This document shows positions 8,101-15,387 of a DNA stretch of 57,252 bases, in pieces (positions within the stretch are counted from its first letter, which is position 1; the number at the start of each line of letters is the position of its first letter). The stretch is from assembly GCF_016862315.1 (NCBI RefSeq), contig NZ_BOMS01000106.1, positions 1 to 57,252 of the forward strand. The letters are read 5' to 3'. Under the pieces are notes generated by a model. The model worked only from the letters and a program-made list of their open reading frames with translations. It made no database searches and had not been told where the DNA came from. Both the position numbers and the translations under genes were made by a program. Source of the DNA: Actinoplanes palleronii (GTDB taxonomy: Bacteria > Actinomycetota > Actinomycetes > Mycobacteriales > Micromonosporaceae).

Positions 8101-10377
8101 GACGTCGCCGACACCTCGCCGAACGCGCAGTTCGACCACTACCCGGCGACGTTCGACAAGCTCGGCCGGCCGACCCAGCTGCAGGAGAAGTCCGGTGACA
8201 CGGTCAAGCACACGCTCACCTACGGCTACGACGCCGCGAGCAACCTGCTGACCCAGACCAACGACGCCGACGCCAACACCTACACGTACGACATCCGCAA
8301 CCTGCTCACCCAGGTGGTGACAAAGAAGGGTGCCGGGGACGCCGGGATCACCACGGCGTTCACCTACACCCCGGCCGGGCAGCGTGCCTCGCAGACCAAG
8401 GGCAACGGCAACAAGGTCGGGTACACGTACCACCTGGACGGCGCGCTCGCCACGATGAGCGAGCAGACCGGTGCCGGCGCCACGATCGCGTCGCACACCC
8501 TGACCTACGACCCGAACAGCAACGTCACCAAGGACGTCGGCGCGCTGCAGAACGCCGACGACCACAGTGCCCTGAACCGCACCGCCGACCGGGAGTACAG
8601 CCCGAACAACCAGATCACCAAGGTGACCAACTCGGACGGCAAGGACAACCAGACCTACGAGTACGACAGCGCCGGCAACATCATCCACCAGCTCGTCGAC
8701 GACGTGGACGTGTTCTTCAACTACGACCGCGGCCGGATCTCGAGCTCCCAGGCGATCGTCGCGCCGCTACCGGTCACCGGCGGCTACCAGTACGACACGC
8801 TGGGCCGGCTCTTCGCGATCTCCAACCTGGCCGTGCTCGGCACCAACCTGGGCGCCGAGCAGCAGTACACCTACGACGGCTACGACAACCTCGTCACGCA
8901 GTCCAGCACCACCACGGACGGCAAGACGAAGAAGGACACCTACACGTACGACTCGCTGAACCGGGCCACCACCGAGAAGATCAGTCTCGGCGGCGAGCAG
9001 ATCGGTCAGCAGAACTTCGACTACCTGGGTACGACCGGCGTCGTCAACGCCGAGCAGCGGCAGTACGCGGCCGGGGGCGGCGGGAGCACGACGTACGACT
9101 ACACCCCGGGCGGGGAGCGGCTCGTGCTGCGCAACACCGCCCAGGGCACGCCGCCGGTGAACCAGACCGACTACTACACGTACAGCCCGCACCAGGACGT
9201 GGAGGCGCTGACCGGCTCGTCCGGCACGACCGACGCGACGTACGGCTACACCGCGTACGGCGCCCGGACCGATGCGCTCACCACCGGGCTGGACAAGACC
9301 GATGACGGGCTCACGTTCCCGTACAACAGCTACCGCTTCAACTCGGCGCGGGTGTCGGTCGGCACCGGGAACCTGAGCATGGGCGCCCGCACCTACAACC
9401 CGAACATCAACCAGTTCCTCAGCCGTGACTCCTACAGCGGCTCGGGCGCCGACACCGGGCTGACCGGCGGCCGGTACGGCTTCGCCGGCGGCAACCCGAT
9501 CAGCAACGTCGAACTGGACGGCCACAGCTGGCTGTCCGTGCTCGGCTCGGTCGCGGCCGGGGTCGGCATCTTCGCCGGCTGCGCCGCCCTGGGCCTGGCC
9601 ACCGAGGGCCTCGGCCTGGTCCTCTGCGGCGCGGCCGCGGGACTGGGCGGCGGACTCACCGGCCAGGGCATCAGCTGTGCGCAGGGCGAGCAGGGCGCCT
9701 GTTCGGTGGGTGCCTTCGTGACCGCGGGCGTGGTCGGTGCGATCACCGGCGGGATCAGTGCCGGGGTGGGACTCGGCATCGCCGGGGCGCTGCCGCGGAC
9801 GCTGCCCGGCTGGGCCTCACAGGCGATCGTCGGCCTCGGGGCCGGCGCCGCCGGAGGCGCCACCGACTACGGGCTGATGTGCGTGCAGTGCTCGTGGACC
9901 GGGCTGGCGCAGGCGACCGCGACCGGCGCGGCCATCGGCGGTGCGCTCGGCGCCGCGCAGGGCTTCGCGTACGGCCGGATCAACATCGTCACGAACCTGG
10001 AGAACCGCTACTACGTGGCGAAGATCAGTGCCCGGCTCAAGGCGATCGTGGACCGTACGGTCGCCGACGTGGACGCCGGCCGGATCGAGATGAGTGCGCG
10101 CGAGCAGGCGCAGCGGTCCAGCACCCGGCTGGCCGAGGCGGGTCGCGGCAACGTCATCGACCGGGTCGCCAAGGAACGGGTGGCGGCCAACCGGTACCTG
10201 CGGACCCGGGTCTTCCAGGCGCGGCACTTCCCGCCGGAGAACGCGCCGGACTTCTGGAACCCCCATCTGCGGACCTGGTGGGACATGACGACGCCGGAAC
10301 AGTGGGCGCAGCACGTGCAGGACTACGCCCGCCAGTTCGGCAACGGCATCCTGCTGCCGACCCGCCCGCCCCGCTGA
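2116..10377 (+). CDS. Giant secreted RHS/YD-repeat polymorphic toxin-type protein with DNRLRE and golvesin-like domains
   Basis: A 2753-aa protein starting at ATG 2116 with a GGAGG site 7 bp upstream. Order of parts: signal peptide (1-36, cleavage near ETAAAA-P); two DNRLRE-type beta modules (about 330-498 and 615-805); an Ig-like module (about 810-930); long YD-repeat arrays (about 940-2460) interrupted near 1840-1975 by a golvesin C-terminal-like domain; an RHS core end with LSMGARTYNPNINQFLSRDS and GNPISNVELDGHS; an Ala/Gly-rich hydrophobic segment (about 2472-2620); and a unique tip (about 2621-2753). In the family, the YD shell encapsulates a C-terminal toxin that is cleaved off and delivered to neighbouring cells. 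The tip has GNVIDRVAKERV and DFWNPHLRTWWDMTT blocks suggestive of a nuclease fold, but its activity is not established. Confidence 0.92.
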   Translation: MHQRHHHALWYRWLSMLMVPVLVTGVIAQPETAAAAPKKDHHVQPRGNAGWKAATTPKSTTTAYKKPSDKGGTPTLKPDPRAKRVKELADRRTATTASYTMSDGSVQQEISALPVNYRDGKGAWQKIDPSVKTVSHGAFTAGAEGNAFHTYFSPDAAQLLRIEQGGASVQVAADGAAITAPKIAKDSVTYPDAYPGADLRYQVGPEGVQKSIVLAKAPAADRSYRYTITVGGGLVPRQVAGGAIEFRAGESGTPVFTIPAPYMADSKIDKTSPYGHVSSTEVTQSMTVDAVTGAVHVTVRPDAGWLADAARVYPVTIDPTIVVAPTPSAAANTMVLADGPAANYSTSWRLSVGTTATGPARTLIKIPLPAVPAGTTVASADLRLYYDQTFTTGANSVPMQALQANAAWSAATATWNSAKSIGGPVAGTATKKANTLGAWVDFPVTSAVQSWVNGSTNNGFVLKATDESTLNQGGPRFEGSIYAYGGETVTYPKLVLTYGVPGVAVNPPAVVHATGAELSWPAYANTTGDAANDLAEYQVHRSVQQSFTPGASTLVSPVTSGATGFADSTAVPTPADSSDPYGNAFYYMAVVKTKGGKLIPGPTQLVRLPKAGRTTLLLPAAAATTLSSSQPGAVLNTLTDGGVAQPWLSVGDNSATYGVTRSVLDFGALQGIPAGARIVDAHLKLWQETTTTTSSGAVYELHGLTRSFTGKQATWNTAATGTAWSSAGGDFTAAAAGTVSGLTNDPNRQNLDATAVVRGWLGDAGSNHGLLVKLKDETSAAPQERTVFAGPATEEPRLAPQLVLSYLDRSTDATYYAPSTPEQLVGGGEYTAPVTINNTTDATWAAGSQVLTYHWTLPDGTEATDASNQVRTALPADLAPGATVTLNAKIVAPTPASGNDAEGYALAWDMLDTGSGTYLSASAGVSALAQPVSVDPSGNNQLGLESFYQYTTTPAGSGSTISTNLSSGNSVFNYDLFANPSRGFTTLLRMTYNSSSTIDADSGYGWTMQASAPMRVGQPLDFFPIVNPLTVTMVDGTGNAHRFVRDVGAGVWRAPPGVHLYLQQLVNCGLTTENASAWSMTRPDRTVYYFDCAGYPTAQVDANGNEADFTYASRQALGRPTRFLTYITDPVARQTLTVNYYARGEAYSYVDGSGNLVAATNLTDPQIIDHVKSVSDVAGRTVAFYYTPQGLLGRLVDGAGDAAAKTFTFSYTPTLLNVKLVAVTDPRGATSRIAYRPSLSLFGGRTDAVTDRLGKATQFAYQVPGSVAGAVQQTTATDANNHRYVFQIDAAGRMIQQVNPLNQRTQLTWDGDNNVATLTENNGARTTWTYDQDTGYPISVTDAAGTGTARYAYRFALAGHVADLVDQVSAAGRKWHYTYDDFGNVLTAQAPNGTAAGSGFVTTYAYDAYGGLISTTDANNHTTAYSYYLPLPVTVYEPTGQPRSITSPEGGVARLAYGPRGEVASVTDPLGNVATQNYDVFLRDLDAKVPKDQAADTFLTYPAPVYDANDNVTTATAANGAVSTAVYDAADRTTSSTLPADTGTTAARIVKFTYDAVGNQLTSTSPNGNASTVTYDAADQPVTVTDALGGKTITGYDGVGNKVQLTDPLQHVSKVGYDVDHRPVSTTDAAGTTTATTYDADGLVLTRTDQNKATAYYSLDANGQVTQVQVPHVSGAFNTTQYQYDQVGNNTSVITPKGVASGVAGSYTLSAEYDKDNRRSKSLGAYDASAAADSVYGADNRPETDYTYDAAGQVTEVSQISRSKGIPATSTTTTYDYFDNGWIKRSTDPFHIATDYDYNPLGLQTSRKLTAADGTAARQMTWDYHPDGKLAGYHDGGLPAGWQSQILTADSPNTSADRGWEAGPRGKGFDGSTYWTGTINTFSWNPTIPQDGDYTVYVWFPAGVGKGPAGYSVNGSDPVFVNQASGGGTWVPLSNPATEDGQWALKAGTGQNIVLRANGDTTVADAVRLVRDNSGDPGQQPVTAAYTYDLDGNRIDVADTSPNAQFDHYPATFDKLGRPTQLQEKSGDTVKHTLTYGYDAASNLLTQTNDADANTYTYDIRNLLTQVVTKKGAGDAGITTAFTYTPAGQRASQTKGNGNKVGYTYHLDGALATMSEQTGAGATIASHTLTYDPNSNVTKDVGALQNADDHSALNRTADREYSPNNQITKVTNSDGKDNQTYEYDSAGNIIHQLVDDVDVFFNYDRGRISSSQAIVAPLPVTGGYQYDTLGRLFAISNLAVLGTNLGAEQQYTYDGYDNLVTQSSTTTDGKTKKDTYTYDSLNRATTEKISLGGEQIGQQNFDYLGTTGVVNAEQRQYAAGGGGSTTYDYTPGGERLVLRNTAQGTPPVNQTDYYTYSPHQDVEALTGSSGTTDATYGYTAYGARTDALTTGLDKTDDGLTFPYNSYRFNSARVSVGTGNLSMGARTYNPNINQFLSRDSYSGSGADTGLTGGRYGFAGGNPISNVELDGHSWLSVLGSVAAGVGIFAGCAALGLATEGLGLVLCGAAAGLGGGLTGQGISCAQGEQGACSVGAFVTAGVVGAITGGISAGVGLGIAGALPRTLPGWASQAIVGLGAGAAGGATDYGLMCVQCSWTGLAQATATGAAIGGALGAAQGFAYGRINIVTNLENRYYVAKISARLKAIVDRTVADVDAGRIEMSAREQAQRSSTRLAEAGRGNVIDRVAKERVAANRYLRTRVFQARHFPPENAPDFWNPHLRTWWDMTTPEQWAQHVQDYARQFGNGILLPTRPPR

Positions 10378-10394
10378 GTTCAGCCGGCCTGACT

Positions 10395-10435
10395 GAGGTG
10401 GGATGCTCGGACGACGAGTCCGGGCATCCCACCTC
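10395..10435 (+). terminator. Strong hairpin between RHS gene and pentapeptide gene
   Basis: A 12-bp perfect inverted repeat (GAGGTGGGATGC 10395-10406 / GCATCCCACCTC 10424-10435) encloses a second 5-bp stem (CGGAC/GTCCG), giving about 17 bp of near-continuous stem. It begins 18 bp after the RHS stop and ends directly before the GAGGAG ribosome-binding site of the next gene, so it could terminate or attenuate transcription. Confidence 0.75.
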
Positions 10436-10448
10436 GAGGAGTTTCCTC

Positions 10449-11354
10449 ATGGACCACCGAGAACGCTGGCTCACCGAGGACGGCCGGCGGACCGCCGCCA
10501 AGGTCCTGCGGCGCCTGTCCTGGCGCCGCTCCCTCGACGGGCTGGGACTGCCCACCGTGGACGGGCGGATCGACCTGCGCGGCTTCACCCTGGCCGAGCC
10601 CGGGTTCACCCCGGTGCAGGCGGCCGGGCTGACCGTCGGTGTCGCCGACCGTCCCCTTCCGGAGCTGCGCAAAGCCCGGCTGCGGGGCGTCGACCTGAGC
10701 GGGGCCCGGCTGCGGCACTTCACGCTGATCGACCCCCAGTTCGAGGACTGCCTGCTGCGCGGCGCCGACCTGACGAACTTCGGCGCCTGGCGCGGCTCGT
10801 TCGAGCGCTGCGACCTCAGCGGCGCCACCATCACCGGCACGGTGCTCAGCGCCCGGCACCGCGGCACCGGCACCACCTGGCGTGACTGCACCTTCGACGA
10901 CCTCACGATGACCGGTGCGCTCGTCGACGGCGCGACGTTCGAGCGGTGCACCTTCGACCGGACCCGGATCGCCGAGATGTTCTTCAAACGCTGCGCCTTC
11001 ACCGCGTGCCGGATGAGCGGCGAACTCGAGGACGTCACGTTCGTCGGCCCGGCCGCGCTGACCGATCTGGATCTGCGCGGCTGCCGCCTGGTCGACGTGT
11101 CGTTCACCGGCATGCGGCTCTCCGGTGTCCGTCTGCCGATCCGCGACTCCCTCACGGTAGTCCCGGACGCCACCGGCATCCTGAGCCGGTTGCAGGCGGC
11201 CGGCCATCCCGAACTCGAGTTCTGGGTCGGCTACCAACTACAGCACCACACTCCCGGCGACGACCTCTACCTCGACTACGACTCCCTGCAGGCAATCGTC
11301 GGCGACACCGGGATCGCCTTGATCCGCGACGCGGTCGCCCGAGCCACCAGCTGA
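10449..11354 (+). CDS. Pentapeptide-repeat protein, candidate immunity/protection partner of the RHS protein
   Basis: A 301-aa soluble protein. The start is ATG 10449, with GAGGAG 8 bp upstream. Repeats of the A(D/N)LXX type run from about residue 75 to 225 (LRKARLRGVDLSGARL, LLRGADLTNFG, CDLSGATITG, LTDLDLRGCRLVDVSF), predicting a right-handed quadrilateral beta-helix. The flanks are an N-terminal helical cap and a C-terminal helix. Some pentapeptide proteins (MfpA, AlbG, Qnr) mimic DNA and protect topoisomerases. Its position 71 bp after an RHS toxin stop, on the same strand, makes it the best immunity candidate here; that is an inference from position. Confidence 0.85.
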   Translation: MDHRERWLTEDGRRTAAKVLRRLSWRRSLDGLGLPTVDGRIDLRGFTLAEPGFTPVQAAGLTVGVADRPLPELRKARLRGVDLSGARLRHFTLIDPQFEDCLLRGADLTNFGAWRGSFERCDLSGATITGTVLSARHRGTGTTWRDCTFDDLTMTGALVDGATFERCTFDRTRIAEMFFKRCAFTACRMSGELEDVTFVGPAALTDLDLRGCRLVDVSFTGMRLSGVRLPIRDSLTVVPDATGILSRLQAAGHPELEFWVGYQLQHHTPGDDLYLDYDSLQAIVGDTGIALIRDAVARATS

Positions 11355-11366
11355 GTCCGCACCACA

Positions 11367-11396
11367 GGCGCTCGCCGGTCCAGCACGGCGAGCGCC
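11367..11396 (+). terminator. Terminator after pentapeptide gene
   Basis: Perfect 11-bp inverted repeat GGCGCTCGCCG / CGGCGAGCGCC with an 8-nt loop, 12 bp after the stop codon at 11354. Confidence 0.75.
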
Positions 11397-11570
11397 CATG
11401 GTGGCTATCACGGCCGTGAGACCACGATGGGTGCTCGCCGCGCCGGAGCTGGGGCTGCCGGGCTGGGCCTAGCGGCCGTTACGGCGGCCCGATAAGGGCC
11501 GTGGGAGCCAGCCGGGCCGGTGACGGGCCGCCGGGCGTTCCGCGGAGCTGGGCGCGGGTTCTCGCCCGGC

Positions 11571-12143
11571 ATGATGGGCGGTGTGAGTCTGCTCGGTGTG
11601 GTCGTTCTCAGTCCGGTCGTGTTCGTCGTGGCGTGCGTCTGGCGGCTGGTGGACTGGCTGTCGGCGAGGCGGGTGACCAGTTCTGACCAGTGGATCATCG
11701 GCCCTCGGCATCTGGTGCGGATCGCGACCGCCGCCCTGTGGGCCGCGGTGTTCGGCCTGGCGCTGGTCACGGTGCTGGCGAGCGTTCTGGTAGCGAGCTA
11801 CCACCGGGAGCAGCGTGCGGGTGGCGACTTCAGCGGCCTGCTGACCGCGGCGCTGGCCGTCGGTGTCTACGCCGTCGTGGTGCCGATCGCCAACTGGCTG
11901 GCGATGCGCGCACTGGGCGTCCAGCCGGCCCGCCTCGCGGCACTCGGCTCGTGGGCGTTCCTGGGTGCCGCGCTGCTGCTCGCCCACCAGCAGATCCCCG
12001 GCGGCGGGGTGCAGCCCGGCTGGTTCTACGGCCTGGTCGCACCAGTCCCCTATGCTCTCGCCGCGGTCGCCGTCGTGTGCGTTCCCGCGCCGGCCGAGGA
12101 CCGCCGGGAGAGCGACGATCCCGCGACCGCGGACCAGGCGTAA
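11571..12143 (+). CDS. Integral membrane protein, five predicted helices
   Basis: A protein of about 190 aa. I chose the ATG at 11571 because the hydrophobic region begins right after it; ATG 11574 and GTG 11583 are alternatives and none has a strong ribosome-binding site. Five hydrophobic segments are visible, beginning with LLGVVVLSPVVFVVACVW, then AALWAAVFGLALVTVLASVL, LLTAALAVGVYAVVVPIANW, SWAFLGAALLLA and VPYALAAVAVVCV. The C-terminal tail is short and acidic (cytosolic or extracytosolic side not determinable). No transporter or enzyme motif is recognised. Confidence 0.7.
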   Translation: MMGGVSLLGVVVLSPVVFVVACVWRLVDWLSARRVTSSDQWIIGPRHLVRIATAALWAAVFGLALVTVLASVLVASYHREQRAGGDFSGLLTAALAVGVYAVVVPIANWLAMRALGVQPARLAALGSWAFLGAALLLAHQQIPGGGVQPGWFYGLVAPVPYALAAVAVVCVPAPAEDRRESDDPATADQA

Positions 12144-12197
12144 GGCGCGGCGCGTCGGTTCCGGAACCTCAATTCATTGACTTGTTTCAATGAGTCC

Positions 12198-12211
12198 TGA
12201 CAGCGTTGTCA
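12198..12211. promoter_or_regulatory. LacI-type operator upstream of the GH92 gene
   Basis: TGACAGCGTTGTCA is a 14-bp palindrome with a single mismatched pair and a central CG, the typical form of LacI-family operators. A further half-site (ATGACA, 12219-12224) forms a second inverted repeat with TGTCAT (12207-12212), and a third (TCATTGA/TCAATGA) lies at 12174-12193. All are within 70 bp of the GH92 start. Confidence 0.55.
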
Positions 12212-12243
12212 TACTCCCATGACACGTGAAGGGACGGCACTTC

Positions 12244-15200
12244 ATGCTCCGTACCCTGGCGGCGGTAACGCTGCTGGCCACCACCGTTCTGGCCATCCCA
12301 CCCACCTCGGCGCAGGCCGCCGACCTTCCGCTGACCGGATACGTCAATCCGCTGGTCGGCACGGACGACAGCAACTCACCCAACCCGGTCGGCGGTGGCG
12401 CCGGCGGGTCGACGTTCCCCGGCGCGACAGTGCCGTTCGGCATGGTCCAGTTCAGTCCGGACACGCCCAGTGCGTCGCCGTCGGGCTACCGCGACCGGGA
12501 CCGGACGATCGAGTCGTTCAGCCTCACCCACTTCAACGGGGCCGGCTGCCCGAACAACGAGGACCTGCCGATCCTGCCGATCACGGGGGCGATCGGGTCC
12601 TCCCCCGGCTCGGCGTGGACCAGCTACGCCAGCGCGTACACGAAAGGCAACGAGGCCGCGGCGCCCGGCTACTACCGCAACCGCCTCGACAAGTACGGCG
12701 TGGACGCCGAGCTCAGCGCGACCACCCGGACCGGCGCGCTGCGGCTGACCTACCCGGCCAGCACCACCGCCCGCGTACTGATCAACGCCTCCCGGTCGGC
12801 CACCGGCGACCGGGCCGGCAACGTGACGATCAGCGGCAACCGGGTCTGGGGTGAGCACACCGCGGGCGGGTTCTGCGGCGGGCGGACGTTCAAGATGTAC
12901 TACTCGATCCTGTTCGACCGGGCGCCGACCGGCGTCGGCACGTTCTCCGGTGCGACGGTCAGCGCCGGGTCGACGGCGGCCAGCGGCACCCAGGCCGGCG
13001 CGTACGTCACGTTCGACACCACGGCGAACCCGGTGGTGACCGCGACGGTCGGCGTCTCGTTCGTGAGCGTGGCGAACGCGCAGAACAACGCGACCGCCGA
13101 GGCGGCCGCTTTCGACACCGTACGATCAAGGGCTGACACCGCGTGGAACGCGGCCCTGAACCGGGTGCAAGTCACCGGTGGCGGAGCCACTGACCTGCAG
13201 AAGTTCTACACCGCCCTCTACCACGTGCTGATGAACCCGAACGTGGCCAGCGACACCAACGGGCAGTACATGGGCTTCGACCAGCAGGTGCACACCGCGA
13301 CGCATCCGGTCTACCAGAACTACTCCGGCTGGGACATCTACCGGTCGTGGTCGTCGCTGGTGGCGTTGATCGCGCCGGACGTGATGTCGGACATCGTGAA
13401 GTCGATGGTGCTCGACGGCCAGCAGGGCGGGCTGCTGCCGAAGTGGTCGCACCAGAGCATCGAGGACTTCGTGATGCCTGGCGACCCCGGCCCGATCATC
13501 GTGGGCAGCGCGTACGCGTTCGGCGCGCGCGGTTTCGACACCGCCGCCGCGCTCGCGCTGATGAAGAAGGGCGCGACCGGCGGGGCGACCCAGGGGTACG
13601 TGCTGCGCGGCAACTACGCGGTCTACAACGGTCAGCACTACATCCCGGGCAACCCGTCGGAGACCCTGGAATACGCCGCGTCGGACTTCGCGATCAGCCG
13701 GTTCGCGGCCGCGCTCGGCGACACGGCCGGCGCCGGCACGTACGCGACGCACGCGCAGTACTGGCGCAGCCTGTTCAACGGCGAGTCGTCGTACATCCAC
13801 ACCCGCGGGTCGGACGGCAACTGGTCGGCGGCGCTGAACCCGGCGACCGAGAAGCCGTACGTGGAGGGCAACGCGGCCCAGTACACCTGGATGGTGCCGC
13901 ACAACCTCGGCGCGCTGATCACGCTGATGGGCGGCCCTGGCACCGCCGGCCAGCGACTCGATCATCACTTCACCGAGCTGAACGGCGGGCTGTCCCGGCC
14001 GTACTTCTACGTCGGCAACGAGCCCGAGCACGGGGTGCCGTGGACGTACAACTTCGTGCGCCGGCCGGCCGGTGCCAGCGAGACGGTGCGGCGGGTGATG
14101 GCCGAGTCGTTCACCACCGGCGCGGGTGGCCTGCCCGGCAACGACGACCTCGGCGCGACCTCCGCGTGGTACGTGTGGGCGGCGCTCGGGCTCTACCCGG
14201 TCACCCCCGGCGCGGACACCCTCGCGGTACACGGCGGGATCTTCCCGAGCGTGCTGCTGCAGCGCCCGGGCGGCAACATCACGATCAGCGGGGGCAGCGC
14301 GACGGCGCCGTATGTCCAATCACTATCGGTCGACGGCACCTCGACGACGCACAACTATCTGCGCTATCCGGACATCGCCAACGGCGGCACTATTTCGTAC
14401 GAGATGGGGTCTGCTCCCTCGGTCTGGGGCACCGGCAGCGGTGACGTGCCGCCCAGCTTCGGCGACGGAGCCGACCAGCCGCCCGCCGAGCCGTCCCTCG
14501 GCGACAACCTGGCGCTGGGCCGACCGGCCGTCGGCGGCGCCGCGGTCTGCGGCAGCGAGACCGCCGCGAAAGCCGTCGACGGCGCGCTGAAGGGCAACAG
14601 CAAATGGTGCTCCTCAGCCACCCCGCGCACCGTGACCGTCGACCTGGGCTCGGCACAAAACGTGTCATCGTTCATCGTCAAGAACGCCGCGCTCGGCGGC
14701 GAGCCGCAGGACTGGAACAGCGCCGCTTTCACCATTTCGACAAGCTCCGACGGTACGACCTACAGCAGCGCGGTCGCGGTCACCGGCAACAAGAACAGCC
14801 GCAACTACCTGCCGGTGCCGGCCCGCACCGCCCGCTACGTGCGCCTCGACGTGACCACACCCACCTCGACCGCCGACGCGGCCGCCCGGGTGTACGAACT
14901 GGAGGTCTACGGCTCGTCGTCCGCACCGGTCGACCTGGCTCTGCGCAAGCCGGCCGGCGCCGACTCGTCGTGCGGCGCGGCGGAGGGGCCGGAGAAGGCG
15001 TTCAACGGCAGCTGGCTGGGCGGCTGGGTGGACAAGTGGTGCTCAGGAGGCGCCACGAAGTTCGTCCAGACCGATCTGGGCAGTCGCCAGCACATCGGCA
15101 CCGTGGTGATCCGGCACGCCGGGGCGGGCGGCGAATACCCGGCCTGGAACACCCGCGACTTCGACGTGCAGACCTCGGATGACGGTACGGCGTGGACGAC

Positions 15201-15345
15201 CAGGGCCTCGGTCCGGGCGAACACCGCGGACTCGACGACGAGCACCGTGAACGCGGACGCGCGGTACGTGCGGATCTCGGTGCTGACGGCCGCGTCGGAC
15301 GGCAACAACGCGGCGCGGATCTACGAGGTGGAGGTCCGCGGCTGA
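12244..15345 (+). CDS. Secreted GH92 alpha-mannosidase with two C-terminal F5/8 type C (discoidin) modules
   Basis: A 1033-aa exoenzyme expected to remove alpha-linked mannose from glycans outside the cell, by the calcium-dependent inverting mechanism of GH92. I chose ATG 12244 because AAGGGA lies 9 bp upstream and a clean signal peptide follows (cleavage after AQA near residue 27). The catalytic module spans about 35-745, with the family signatures GAGCPNNEDLPILP, GNEPEHGVPWTYNF and GNDDLGATSAWYVW; the last carries the likely catalytic Asp pair. Two discoidin-like carbohydrate-binding modules (about 760-895 and 900-1033) follow, each ending with YVRxxV and an ARIYEVEV-type strand. A LacI-type site lies upstream and a terminator downstream. 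Confidence 0.92.
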   Translation: MLRTLAAVTLLATTVLAIPPTSAQAADLPLTGYVNPLVGTDDSNSPNPVGGGAGGSTFPGATVPFGMVQFSPDTPSASPSGYRDRDRTIESFSLTHFNGAGCPNNEDLPILPITGAIGSSPGSAWTSYASAYTKGNEAAAPGYYRNRLDKYGVDAELSATTRTGALRLTYPASTTARVLINASRSATGDRAGNVTISGNRVWGEHTAGGFCGGRTFKMYYSILFDRAPTGVGTFSGATVSAGSTAASGTQAGAYVTFDTTANPVVTATVGVSFVSVANAQNNATAEAAAFDTVRSRADTAWNAALNRVQVTGGGATDLQKFYTALYHVLMNPNVASDTNGQYMGFDQQVHTATHPVYQNYSGWDIYRSWSSLVALIAPDVMSDIVKSMVLDGQQGGLLPKWSHQSIEDFVMPGDPGPIIVGSAYAFGARGFDTAAALALMKKGATGGATQGYVLRGNYAVYNGQHYIPGNPSETLEYAASDFAISRFAAALGDTAGAGTYATHAQYWRSLFNGESSYIHTRGSDGNWSAALNPATEKPYVEGNAAQYTWMVPHNLGALITLMGGPGTAGQRLDHHFTELNGGLSRPYFYVGNEPEHGVPWTYNFVRRPAGASETVRRVMAESFTTGAGGLPGNDDLGATSAWYVWAALGLYPVTPGADTLAVHGGIFPSVLLQRPGGNITISGGSATAPYVQSLSVDGTSTTHNYLRYPDIANGGTISYEMGSAPSVWGTGSGDVPPSFGDGADQPPAEPSLGDNLALGRPAVGGAAVCGSETAAKAVDGALKGNSKWCSSATPRTVTVDLGSAQNVSSFIVKNAALGGEPQDWNSAAFTISTSSDGTTYSSAVAVTGNKNSRNYLPVPARTARYVRLDVTTPTSTADAAARVYELEVYGSSSAPVDLALRKPAGADSSCGAAEGPEKAFNGSWLGGWVDKWCSGGATKFVQTDLGSRQHIGTVVIRHAGAGGEYPAWNTRDFDVQTSDDGTAWTTRASVRANTADSTTSTVNADARYVRISVLTAASDGNNAARIYEVEVRG

Positions 15346-15350
15346 CCGCA

Positions 15351-15385
15351 AAGGATCAGGCCCGTCGCCGGCGGGCCTGATCCTT
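15351..15385. terminator. Bidirectional terminator between GH92 and LysR genes
   Basis: Perfect 14-bp inverted repeat AAGGATCAGGCCCG / CGGGCCTGATCCTT, placed between the two convergent stop codons. Confidence 0.85.
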
Positions 15386-15387
15386 GG

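Noticed and set aside
6100..9300. Periodic TACGAC-type repeats that could suggest a CRISPR or minisatellite
   Set aside because: They encode the YD repeats of the RHS protein; spacing is irregular and there are no identical repeats with unique spacers.
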